The notes below the pieces were generated by a model. It saw only the letters and a list, made by a program, of their open reading frames with translations. It made no database searches and was not told the origin of the DNA. Positions 1-5,348 of a DNA stretch of 6,417 nucleotides are shown here, piece by piece (position 1 is the stretch's first letter; every line of letters begins with the position of its first letter). A program made the translations under genes and the position numbers. Location: NCBI GenBank assembly GCA_025351555.1, contig JANXVS010000418.1, positions 1 to 6,417 on the forward strand, written 5' to 3'. This DNA is from Pseudomonadota bacterium. GTDB lineage: Bacteria; Pseudomonadota; Gammaproteobacteria; Xanthomonadales; Rhodanobacteraceae.

Positions 1-108
1 CGCATCAACGGTGCCGACAAGATTGAATTATTGTTGAAGGGCATTGCCTTCAAAGATGGTGAACCGGTGCAAGACGATCTACCGGTTCAGCAGAAACTCG
101 CCGCCTGA
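1..108 (+). CDS. 3' end of an unidentified CDS (partial)
   Basis: The first 35 codons of the window read without a stop in frame 1 and end at TGA 106-108. The gene starts before the window. The visible tail begins RINGADKIELLLKGIAF and ends in a Gln-Gln-Lys-Leu-Ala-Ala sequence; it is mixed hydrophobic and charged, with no membrane segment, Cys cluster or motif I can assign. Third-position G/C bias is weaker than in most neighbours (several TTA/TTG, GAA and AAA codons), but the segment is too short to make much of this. No clear rho-independent terminator follows. It lies on the same strand as the next gene with 115 bp between them, so it may be a separate transcription unit. That it is the C-terminus of a real gene is likely but not proven; the function is unknown. 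Confidence 0.55.
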   Translation, partial: RINGADKIELLLKGIAFKDGEPVQDDLPVQQKLAA

Positions 109-163
109 GCATCCCATGCCTCAGACCAGCCATACACCACAGTTGCCTTTATCTCAGGGGGCA

Positions 164-194
164 TTGCAACGATTGGCGCGCGACGCGCTAAGAT
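164..194 (+). promoter_or_regulatory. weak sigma70-like promoter candidate for the 224-997 gene
   Basis: TTGCAA (164-169) and TAAGAT (189-194) lie 19 bp apart, about 30 bp upstream of the ATG at 224. The -10 matches the consensus at four of six positions and the spacer is longer than ideal. The rest of the gap 109-223 shows only an imperfect GTTGC/GCAAC inverted repeat (142-146 / 166-170) that overlaps the -35 candidate and has no T-tract. Confidence 0.25.
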
Positions 195-223
195 AGTGCA
201 TCGCAACCCAGCCGAATTAGAAT

Positions 224-997
224 ATGCATGCCATGGCACTTCGCCTTTTTTTGTTGATCGCCGTCTGTGTGGTCAGTGGGCCTGCGCTAGCCGGCGTCGG
301 TGGGACGTCCGCCGGAGTCACAAGCAATATCCCCGGACAAAGTACCGACCCCTCGGCCGACGTGCAGGCGCAATCGGCAGGGTTCGTGCAGCAGAACCAG
401 CAATTGCAGAATGGCGCAGCACCGAATGGCATTGCGATACCGGGCAGCGCGAGTGGCACAAATGCGGGACAAGCCACCACCGCAAATATGGGGGGCAATG
501 GCGAGTCCAGGCAGAAGCCTGGAGATCCGGCTGCGGCCAACGCACAACCCGCCGCGCCGCACACGCCACCTCCACCGCCGCCCACCTACGTGTCGGTGGT
601 CAAGCACCTCACGCCACAGACGCCCGATACCGATAGCACTGCCAAGCCAGTCGTCGTCGTTCCGGCTGTCGTCGCGCCCACCATCGCGCCAACTATCCCG
701 CCGCCGGCGCGGGAAAAAGCCGACGCATCACCCACCGCCGTGACGCCAGTGCCCGATGCCCCGCCGCACGCAGCGATCAACCGCGCGCGCATGGATGCGG
801 CCGATGCGAATGCACCAAAAAACACAGCGACCGACCGCGCCGCTCCTGCGCCCGTCGCCGGCGGCAGCGGCGACGCACCGGATGGGTTTGCCTTTTACGC
901 CGGTCTTGGCGTCGCGCTGCTGTTGCTGGCCGTGGCGCTCGCCGCCTATCTGCGCGCGCAACGCGACGAGGCTGCAATCCGCTCGCCCCGCGGATAG
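224..997 (+). CDS. secreted Pro/Ala-rich protein with C-terminal transmembrane anchor, unknown function
   Basis: The frame encodes 257 residues from ATG 224; a second ATG at 233 gives a cleaner N-terminus (MALRLFLLIAVCVVSG) and may be the true start. Neither has a clear Shine-Dalgarno sequence. The N-terminus is a classic signal peptide with probable cleavage after PALA (about residue 23). Residues 25-110 are rich in Gly, Ala, Gln, Asn and Thr. A polyproline tract at about 115-121 leads into a Pro/Val/Thr/Ala-rich stretch to about residue 215. A single hydrophobic helix (about 223-245, FYAGLGVALLLLAVALAAYL) is followed by a short charged tail (RAQRDEA). The predicted topology is a long disordered periplasmic region tethered to the inner membrane by its C-terminus. 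No catalytic motif or Cys cluster is visible. The gene ends at TAG 995-997, 7 bp from the convergent SET gene. I do not recognise a family. It could be an envelope linker or an accessory factor, but nothing in the sequence decides this. Confidence 0.75.
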   Translation: MHAMALRLFLLIAVCVVSGPALAGVGGTSAGVTSNIPGQSTDPSADVQAQSAGFVQQNQQLQNGAAPNGIAIPGSASGTNAGQATTANMGGNGESRQKPGDPAAANAQPAAPHTPPPPPPTYVSVVKHLTPQTPDTDSTAKPVVVVPAVVAPTIAPTIPPPAREKADASPTAVTPVPDAPPHAAINRARMDAADANAPKNTATDRAAPAPVAGGSGDAPDGFAFYAGLGVALLLLAVALAAYLRAQRDEAAIRSPRG

Positions 998-1004
998 GGA
1001 TTCC

Positions 1005-1484
1005 TCAGGCCTGCTTGCTGCGCTTGGGCTTCAACAGCGTGCCGGTGCAGCGCGGCGCGCCACAACGGCAGGCCCAGATTTTTTTCAGCTCCGGCGTCTG
1101 CCGTTCCTCCAGCGTAATGCCGTAGTCGTAAGTGAGCTCTTCGCCTTTGCGGATCGCGCGCTTGCTCTCGATCATCACCCGATCGCGGCGCGGATCGCCC
1201 TCGGCGTTTTCGACCACCCAGGCCTGGCAGTTGGGCGCGCAACTGTGATTGATCCAGCGTGCGACATTGCCATCGACGTTGCCATCGATCAGGTATTTTT
1301 CGTTGAGCGTGAACAGGAACGTGTGCCCGCTGTCGACATCGCCGCCATAGGCGCGGTTGGCCTGCGCATGGGTCAGGCGCTTGCCGCGATACTCGATAAG
1401 GCTGACGCCGGCGGCCAGATTGCAGGCGGCAAACACGCCGTTACCGTGGATTTTCGAGCGGCGTTGAACGATGCGTCGGGACAT
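1005..1484 (-). CDS. SET-domain protein lysine methyltransferase with post-SET zinc motif
   Basis: This 159-residue protein is a near-minimal SET domain plus post-SET tail. SET enzymes transfer methyl groups from S-adenosylmethionine to protein lysines; the bacterial substrate here is unknown. Visible motifs in order are: KIHGNGVFA (11-19, SAM-binding Gly-rich loop), EYRG (31-34), RWINHSCAPNC (76-86, the NHSC core of the SAM/pseudoknot site), GEELTYDYG (114-122, catalytic Tyr region), then CRCGAPRC (139-146). The spacing of that last block is CxCx4C. In eukaryotic SUV39/MLL-type enzymes the three post-SET cysteines bind zinc with the Cys of NHSC, here Cys82, so all four ligands are present. 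There is no signal peptide, so it should be cytoplasmic. The Lys/Arg-rich tail (KPKRSKQA) might contact nucleic acid or an acidic partner. The gene is divergent from the RNase T2 gene (112 bp between starts) and has its own TATAAT box. The ATG at 1482-1484 lacks a strong ribosome site but fits the promoter position and the start of the fold. Confidence 0.92.
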   Translation of the reverse strand: MSRRIVQRRSKIHGNGVFAACNLAAGVSLIEYRGKRLTHAQANRAYGGDVDSGHTFLFTLNEKYLIDGNVDGNVARWINHSCAPNCQAWVVENAEGDPRRDRVMIESKRAIRKGEELTYDYGITLEERQTPELKKIWACRCGAPRCTGTLLKPKRSKQA

Positions 1485-1517
1485 GCGAAAAAATCAATGT
1501 GGATGAATGGGCCGCGG

Positions 1518-1523
1518 ATTATA
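1518..1523 (-). promoter_or_regulatory. consensus -10 box for the SET-domain gene at 1005-1484
   Basis: The minus strand reads GCGC-TATAAT-CCGCGG, a perfect -10 hexamer 33 bp upstream of the ATG, implying a leader of about 25-30 nt. No good TTGACA-like -35 is seen at 16-18 bp spacing. The 112-bp divergent region also has to hold the RNase promoter on the plus strand. There the same bases give a TTATAG/TATAGC box without a recognisable -35, so I do not call a plus-strand promoter. Confidence 0.5.
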
Positions 1524-1596
1524 GCGCAGCCTTACTGTTCGCATCGCATCGGCTCTGGCACACTTGCCCAGTCAAGAACCCCAGCGAGAATCCGTC

Positions 1597-2268
1597 ATGC
1601 GCAGATCGTTTTTCCTCTCCGCAATTTCTATACTTTGCCTCATTGCCGCCGCCGGCGCCTCCGCCCGCGGGCACGGCCATCGTGACCGCGGCGGCGATGC
1701 ACCCGGTCGCTTCGATTACTACCTGATGTCACTATCGTGGTCGCCAAGCTTCTGCGAAACGCATGCGGATGAAACCGAGCAATGCGGCAGCAAGGGCTTC
1801 GGCTTCGTGCTGCACGGGCTATGGCCACAAAACCGCAACGGCGGCTGGCCGCAGCATTGCCGCACTGCCGATGAACCCGATGCGGCAACCGTCGCGCGCA
1901 CTCTGGCCTTCATGCCGAGTCGGCATCTGATCGAGCATGAATGGCAGACGCATGGTTCCTGCACGGGGCTGGAACCACGCGGTTATTTTGATCTGGCCGA
2001 TCGCGCGTTTGCACGGATAAAAGTCCCTGCCGTGCTCGCCGCTCCGCAATCACCGCCGCAGCTGAGCGCGGCTGCGGTGGTGCAGGCCTTTGTCCAGGCC
2101 AACCCGGGTTTGCGCGACGACATGATCAGCGTCGATTGCCACGATGGCAGCGAACTGACTGAAGTGAGGGTGTGCCTGAACAAGGATGATCTCTCGCCAC
2201 AAACCTGCGTTGGGCGCATGCGCAACACCTGTCGCTATGGCAACCTGAAAATTCCGGCGTCGCGTTGA
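1597..2268 (+). CDS. secreted ribonuclease, RNase T2 family (RNase I-like)
   Basis: T2 RNases cut single-stranded RNA with little base specificity through 2',3'-cyclic phosphate intermediates; in Gram-negative bacteria they are usually periplasmic. From ATG 1597 the protein is 223 residues. A signal peptide (MRRSFFLSAISILCLIAAAG, probable cleavage near ASA at 21-23) is followed by a basic His-rich linker (RGHGHRDRGG). Both catalytic blocks are present: CAS I HGLWPQ at 73-78 and CAS II HEWQTHGSC at 114-122, supplying His73, His114, Glu115 and His119. Thr118 sits where many eukaryotic members have Lys. Eight cysteines outside the signal peptide (53, 63, 88, 122, 181, 193, 204, 212) could form four disulfides, as expected for an exported T2 enzyme. 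The frame stays open upstream to a TTG at 1564, but ATG 1597 is chosen because it begins the signal peptide and follows a GCGAGAA ribosome site by 6 nt. It ends 21 bp from the convergent M20 gene. Confidence 0.93.
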   Translation: MRRSFFLSAISILCLIAAAGASARGHGHRDRGGDAPGRFDYYLMSLSWSPSFCETHADETEQCGSKGFGFVLHGLWPQNRNGGWPQHCRTADEPDAATVARTLAFMPSRHLIEHEWQTHGSCTGLEPRGYFDLADRAFARIKVPAVLAAPQSPPQLSAAAVVQAFVQANPGLRDDMISVDCHDGSELTEVRVCLNKDDLSPQTCVGRMRNTCRYGNLKIPASR

Positions 2269-2300
2269 ACCTGGCTCGGTTGCTGCTGCTCAACAACAGC
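2269..2300. other. convergent junction with imperfect GGTTGCTG / CAACAACAGCC inverted repeat
   Basis: Only 21 bp separate the RNase and M20 stop codons. The sequence GGTTGCTGCTGC followed by TCAACAACAGCC can fold into an imperfect hairpin with mismatches and G-T pairs, partly inside the M20 3' end. There is no T-tract on either side, so it is at best a weak bidirectional transcription-end signal. Confidence 0.2.
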
Positions 2301-3768
2301 CGTCACCGCCCTTGATCGTGTGCGCCGCGCTCGCGGCGACACCCGCGGTCAGCCCCTGCTGGCTGGCCTGGTAGTGATCGGCGACGACCTTCGCCACGCA
2401 CATGCTCACACGCTTGCCGGTGGGAATGTGCAGGAACTCGTTCGGCCCGTGCGCGTTGGAATATGGCCCGAGCACGCCGGTGATGAGGAACTGCGCGCCG
2501 GGAAATTTTTCCCCGAGCATGCCCATGAACGGAATGCTACCGCCCTCGCCGTTGTAAGCCGGCGGCGGGCCGAAGAATTCGCGCGAGGCCGCTTCGATGG
2601 ATTGCTCCAGCCACGGCGCCAGCGCCGGCGCGTTCCAGCCACTGGATGCTTTTTCCAGAGCGAACTCGACCTTGGCACCGTAAGGCGGCTCGCTTTCAAG
2701 CAGCTTCTTCAGCAGCTCGCCAGCAGCATTGCCATCCAGCGTCGGCGGCAATCGCAGCGAAAGTTTCACTGCGGTAAACGGACGCAACACATTGCCGGCA
2801 GAGTCCAGCGGCGGTATGCCGCCCATCCCGGTTACCGCCAGCGCCGGCCGCCAGGTGCGGTTGAGTACCAGCTCGGTCAAATCCGATTCGGTCGGACGCA
2901 TGCCGTCCACAAAGGGAAATTTGGAATACACCGCAGCGCCGAGCACCTGCGCGGTGCGCCGCGCCTGCTCGAGGCGCTGTGCGGGAATCTCGACATAGAG
3001 TTCGGCCGGCTTGATCTTGCCGCTGACTTCATCTTCCAGCCGCGACAGCAATTGACGCAGGATGCGGAAGCTCGACGCGACGATGCCGGTGGCATCGCCG
3101 GAATGCACGCCTTCGTTGAGTACCTGCACGGTGAGGTTGCCGCCGGTCATGCCACGCAGCGAGGTCGTCAGCCACAACTGGTCATAGTTGCCGCAACCGG
3201 AATCCAGGCAGACTACGAGTGAAGGTTTACCAATGCGAGTCGCCAGATGATCCACGTAATACGGCAAGTCGTAACTGCCGGATTCTTCGCAGGCCTCGAT
3301 CATCAGCACGCAACGCGAATGTGCTATGCCTTGCTCCTTCAGCGCGCACAACGCCGCGAGCGAGCCGAACAGCGCGTAACCATCGTCGGCGCCGCCACGG
3401 CCGTACAGCCGGTCGCCCTCGATCACCGGCTTCCACGGCCCCAGATGCGAGGACCATCCAGTCATCTCCGGTTGCTTGTCCAGATGGCCGTATAAAAGTA
3501 CACAATCTTCGCCGACACCGGGTATGTCGATGAAGATCAGCGGCGTGCGGCGTTCCAGGCGAACCACGTCCACCGTCATCCCCGCAATCGGCTGCGCCTT
3601 GGCCCAGGCCACCATCAGCGCGACGGCCTGATCCATGTAACCATGCTCGGCCCACTGCGCATCGAACATCGGCGACTTGTTCGGAATCTTGATGTAGTCC
3701 ACCAGTTGCGGAACGATCTGGCTGTCCCAGAGTCCGGAAATCGCGTTGCGGGTTTGGGTCGAGTCCAT
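2290..3768 (-). CDS. M20-family metallopeptidase / dipeptidase
   Basis: This 492-residue protein has the full di-metal site of the M20/ArgE/DapE clan, closest in style to the carnosinase-like dipeptidases (GHLDKQP signature). Expected activity is hydrolysis of dipeptides or short peptides using two Zn or Mn ions. Visible residues are: His95 and Asp97 (LLYGHLDKQP), bridging Asp128 (GRGGADDG), catalytic Glu161 with ligand Glu162 (IEACEESG), Asp189 (VVCLDSGCG) and His440 (NAHGPNEF). The inserted dimerisation domain runs from about LRGMTGGNLTV at 204 onward, with its VHSG His. There is no signal peptide, so it is probably cytoplasmic. The frame is open to an ATG at 3841-3843, but ATG 3766-3768 is preferred: AGGTG lies 4 nt upstream, a TATACT -10 box lies inside the longer version, and the fold begins with MDSTQTRN. 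A tail after the metal-site domain ends in GGDGCC, which is unusual. Substrate cannot be read from sequence. Confidence 0.93.
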   Translation of the reverse strand: MDSTQTRNAISGLWDSQIVPQLVDYIKIPNKSPMFDAQWAEHGYMDQAVALMVAWAKAQPIAGMTVDVVRLERRTPLIFIDIPGVGEDCVLLYGHLDKQPEMTGWSSHLGPWKPVIEGDRLYGRGGADDGYALFGSLAALCALKEQGIAHSRCVLMIEACEESGSYDLPYYVDHLATRIGKPSLVVCLDSGCGNYDQLWLTTSLRGMTGGNLTVQVLNEGVHSGDATGIVASSFRILRQLLSRLEDEVSGKIKPAELYVEIPAQRLEQARRTAQVLGAAVYSKFPFVDGMRPTESDLTELVLNRTWRPALAVTGMGGIPPLDSAGNVLRPFTAVKLSLRLPPTLDGNAAGELLKKLLESEPPYGAKVEFALEKASSGWNAPALAPWLEQSIEAASREFFGPPPAYNGEGGSIPFMGMLGEKFPGAQFLITGVLGPYSNAHGPNEFLHIPTGKRVSMCVAKVVADHYQASQQGLTAGVAASAAHTIKGGDGCC

Positions 3769-3772
3769 GCGG

Positions 3773-3777
3773 CACCT
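3773..3777 (-). promoter_or_regulatory. ribosome binding site AGGTG that decides the M20 start
   Basis: On the minus strand AGGTG lies 4 nt before ATG 3766-3768. It is the only Shine-Dalgarno-like sequence near the candidate starts and supports the shorter 492-residue protein. Confidence 0.5.
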
Positions 3778-3793
3778 GGATAGTGGATCGCCA

Positions 3794-3801
3794 AGTATAC
3801 T
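3794..3801. promoter_or_regulatory. palindromic AGTATACT, -10 box for the M20 gene (and possibly plus strand)
   Basis: AGTATACT is its own reverse complement, so TATACT (five of six matches to TATAAT) is presented on both strands. On the minus strand it lies 25 bp upstream of the M20 ATG and implies a leader of about 20 nt. On the plus strand it could serve the SET-domain gene at 3914 with a leader of more than 100 nt. No convincing -35 is seen for either direction. Confidence 0.4.
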
Positions 3802-3824
3802 CGCGGCGCGAAAGTGGTGCATCC

Positions 3825-3833
3825 TGCTAGACT
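3825..3833 (+). promoter_or_regulatory. possible extended -10 (TGCTAGACT) for the SET2 operon
   Basis: TGC followed by TAGACT resembles an extended -10 element (TGn-TAnnnT). A start around 3840 would give a leader of about 70 nt carrying both hairpins described below. There is no -35 match, which extended -10 promoters tolerate. Confidence 0.3.
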
Positions 3834-3853
3834 GCGCGCCCATGTATTCGTGC

Positions 3854-3867
3854 GATCATCCCTGATC
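3854..3867. repeat. hairpin GATCA-TCCC-TGATC
   Basis: A perfect 5-bp stem (3854-3858 with 3863-3867) has the loop TCCC. On the minus strand the same structure presents AGGGA across the closing pair and loop. It lies in the divergent intergenic region between the M20 gene and the second SET gene, 14 bp from a second hairpin with the same loop. Confidence 0.45.
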
Positions 3868-3876
3868 ACGACAATC

Positions 3877-3899
3877 AAAAAGCGGCCGTCCCTGGCCGC
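3877..3899 (-). terminator. GC-rich hairpin with T-tract on the minus strand (terminator-like) upstream of SET2
   Basis: GCGGCC (3882-3887) pairs perfectly with GGCCGC (3894-3899); a G-T pair can extend the stem and leave a TCCC loop. Read on the minus strand, the stem is followed directly by TTTTT then GATTG, which is the shape of an intrinsic terminator. No minus-strand gene ends here, so it may stop antisense transcription coming out of SET2 toward the M20 gene. On the plus strand there is no T-tract, and the stem would sit 14 nt before the SET2 start codon, where it could affect translation. ATCAAAAA occurs on both sides of the stem (3874-3881 and 3904-3911). Confidence 0.35.
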
Positions 3900-3913
3900 A
3901 CTTATCAAAAAAC

Positions 3914-4390
3914 ATGATCCTGCCCCGCTACCACGTCGCCGCCTCGCTGATTCCCGGCGCCGGCAAGGGTCTGTTCCTGGACGAAACCGTGGCGGCTGGG
4001 TGCCTGATAACCGCTCCGGATGACATCCGCAAAGTATACAAGTGGGACGAGGTGCTGGCGCAGCCGAATGCGCAGGAACTGCTCGGGGCGACCGTACGCT
4101 GGTTCGAGGATCGCTACACGATCACGCCGGAATGGCCGGACGAGTGCTACATCAATCATTCGTTCGCGCCCTGCGGGTTGTGGCATCTTGGCTTCGTGTT
4201 CGCGCTGGCTGATCTGCCGGCCGGCACCGAAATCACGGTGGATTATCGTCATCTTCTGGCGCCCGGACAGGAAGAAGACTTCCACGACGTCGCGACCGGC
4301 GACCGCATTGTCGGCTATACCTGGAACGAAAGCCTGGCGACGTCGACTGCGCAGCTGCATGCGCTGCTGAATCGAGGATCCCTGCCATGA
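3914..4390 (+). CDS. second SET-domain protein (no post-SET)
   Basis: This 158-residue protein is a compact SET domain, a fold that methylates protein lysines using S-adenosylmethionine. Motifs in order are: IPGAGKGLFLDE (13-24, SAM-binding loop), a divergent middle part, ECYINHSFAPCG (77-88, the NHS core), LPAGTEITVDYR (101-112, catalytic Tyr111 region), then a C-terminal segment to residue 158 with no CxCx4C zinc motif. The Asn that usually follows the NHS block (NHSCxPN) is replaced by Cys87, so activity is not certain. There is no signal peptide, so it is probably cytoplasmic. ATG 3914 has no Shine-Dalgarno sequence; the upstream leader is A-rich (ATCAAAAAAC) next to a hairpin. Its TGA overlaps the ATG of the DUF3147-like gene, so it heads a three-gene operon. 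It is not a close copy of the SET gene at 1005-1484; only the core motifs are shared. The substrate is unknown. Confidence 0.88.
   Translation: MILPRYHVAASLIPGAGKGLFLDETVAAGCLITAPDDIRKVYKWDEVLAQPNAQELLGATVRWFEDRYTITPEWPDECYINHSFAPCGLWHLGFVFALADLPAGTEITVDYRHLLAPGQEEDFHDVATGDRIVGYTWNESLATSTAQLHALLNRGSLP
4374..4378 (+). promoter_or_regulatory. ribosome binding site GAGGA for the DUF3147-like gene
   Basis: GAGGA lies 8 nt before ATG 4387, inside the end of the second SET gene. It supports the ATGA-overlap start and independent or coupled re-initiation. Confidence 0.55.
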
Positions 4391-4737
4391 GTCAGTTTCT
4401 GATCAAGTTGCTCGTATCTGCATTGATTATTGCCGCAGCATCGGAAGTCGCACGACGCAGCACCCTGATCGGTGCATTGATCGCCTCGCTGCCGCTGACT
4501 TCCATCCTCGCCATGATCTGGCTTTGGCAAGATGGCGCAGATTCTACGCGCATCGCGGATTTTGCCGGCGGCATACTCTGGTTGGTGCTGCCGTCGCTAT
4601 TGCTGTTCATCGTTACGCCACTGATGCTGCGCAACGGGTTCAGCTTCTGGGCCAGTCTTGGCACCGGCTGCGCAGCGACCGCCGCAGGCTATGGCTTGAC
4701 CTTGCTCGCGCTGCGCGTCTGGACGCCCCCGGCATGA
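4387..4737 (+). CDS. DUF3147-like small inner-membrane protein
   Basis: This 116-residue protein is almost entirely hydrophobic, with four predicted membrane helices at about residues 4-20, 27-47, 62-82 and 87-111. The pattern SALIIAAASEVARRS, then GALIASLPLTSILAMIWLW, and a later LPSLLLFIV block matches my recollection of the DUF3147 family of small gammaproteobacterial membrane proteins, whose function is not established. The SEVARRS loop between helices 1 and 2 and the charged QDGADSTRIADF loop between helices 2 and 3 are the only polar regions. Length is normal for that family, with no sign of truncation. The start at ATG 4387 overlaps the SET2 stop by 4 bp and has a GAGGA ribosome site. 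The stop overlaps the HutD start by 4 bp. A transporter role is possible but unsupported. Confidence 0.87.
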   Translation: MSQFLIKLLVSALIIAAASEVARRSTLIGALIASLPLTSILAMIWLWQDGADSTRIADFAGGILWLVLPSLLLFIVTPLMLRNGFSFWASLGTGCAATAAGYGLTLLALRVWTPPA

Positions 4738-5348
4738 GAGCGCGCATTCTCCGCGCGGCCGACTACCGGCGCATGCGCTGGAAAAACGGCGGCGGCTGGA
4801 CTATGGAACTGGCCGTGTTTCCGGAAACTTCGCGCGCCGAGGGCGACGCGTTCGATTGGCGCATCAGCATTGCCGAGATCGAACGCGATGGTGCATTTTC
4901 CACATTTCCCCATTGCGAACGCTACATTGCGCTACTCGACGGCATCGGCATGGAACTGCGCTTCGACGCCGCGCCAAGCGTGCGCCTGGATCGCCGCCTG
5001 CAATTCTTCCGCTTCGCCGGCGAGTGGCAAACGCAGGGGCTGCTGCTATCAGGGCCCGTGCGCGACTTCAACGTGATCGTGCGGCGCGAGGCGATCCACG
5101 CGGAGGTCTGGCATCGGCCACTGGTCGGGCCGATGGTGTTTCTGGCGGAAGCCGGCACGACCTGGTTCGTGCATGTCGTCAGCGGCGAGGCGACGATCAA
5201 GAATCGCACCGACCCGCCGACACTCGAGGCCGGTGAGTCACTGTTGCTGGAAGGCGACGCCTCCGCCGACAACGTCGTGTTGACCGGTGGCGGCGAGGTA
5301 CTGATCGTCAAGTTGACGCGCGCACCCGCTGCGCCCGCGCACGCATGA
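4734..5348 (+). CDS. HutD/Ves family cupin-like protein
   Basis: The 204-residue product carries the hallmarks of the HutD/Ves family, which has a bicupin-like fold and no firmly established biochemical activity: RWKNGGGWTMEL (15-26), FDWRISIAEIERDGAFS (40-56) and PVRDFNVIVRR (108-118). HutD is named for its place in some histidine-utilisation operons and Ves for the E. coli homologue. No hut genes are visible here, so a role in histidine breakdown is not supported. There is no signal peptide, so it is cytoplasmic. The frame is open upstream to 4524, but ATG 4734 is chosen because it gives the standard N-terminus (MRARILRAADYRRMRWKNG) and an ATGA overlap with the DUF3147-like gene. The ribosome site is poor, so translation probably depends on coupling. 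The last 41 bp overlap the convergent membrane-protein gene. The C-terminal Ala/Pro-rich tail (APAAPAHA) lies in that overlap. Confidence 0.92.
   Translation: MRARILRAADYRRMRWKNGGGWTMELAVFPETSRAEGDAFDWRISIAEIERDGAFSTFPHCERYIALLDGIGMELRFDAAPSVRLDRRLQFFRFAGEWQTQGLLLSGPVRDFNVIVRREAIHAEVWHRPLVGPMVFLAEAGTTWFVHVVSGEATIKNRTDPPTLEAGESLLLEGDASADNVVLTGGGEVLIVKLTRAPAAPAHA

Noticed and set aside
142..170. GTTGC/GCAAC inverted repeat as a terminator for the first gene
   Set aside because: The stem is short, the loop long and there is no T-tract after it.
1564..1596. TTG start giving an 11-residue extension of the RNase
   Set aside because: The extension (MPSQEPQRESV) would sit before the signal peptide; ATG 1597 has a better ribosome site.
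756..1685. Long plus-strand open frame across the SET gene and into the RNase gene
   Set aside because: It runs through three better-supported genes in other frames, has no recognisable domain, and is the mirror of GC-rich codon bias in the opposite strand.
2320..3222. Long plus-strand open frame opposite the M20 gene
   Set aside because: It is fully antisense to a gene with every catalytic residue intact; Arg/Gln/His-rich composition is typical of a shadow frame.
3769..3843. N-terminal extension of the M20 protein from the ATG at 3841-3843
   Set aside because: The TATACT box and the AGGTG ribosome site both lie inside it, and the extra residues have no family counterpart that I can see.
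4524..4733. Upstream extension of the HutD reading frame
   Set aside because: It lies inside the DUF3147-like gene in another frame; the family N-terminus begins at ATG 4734.
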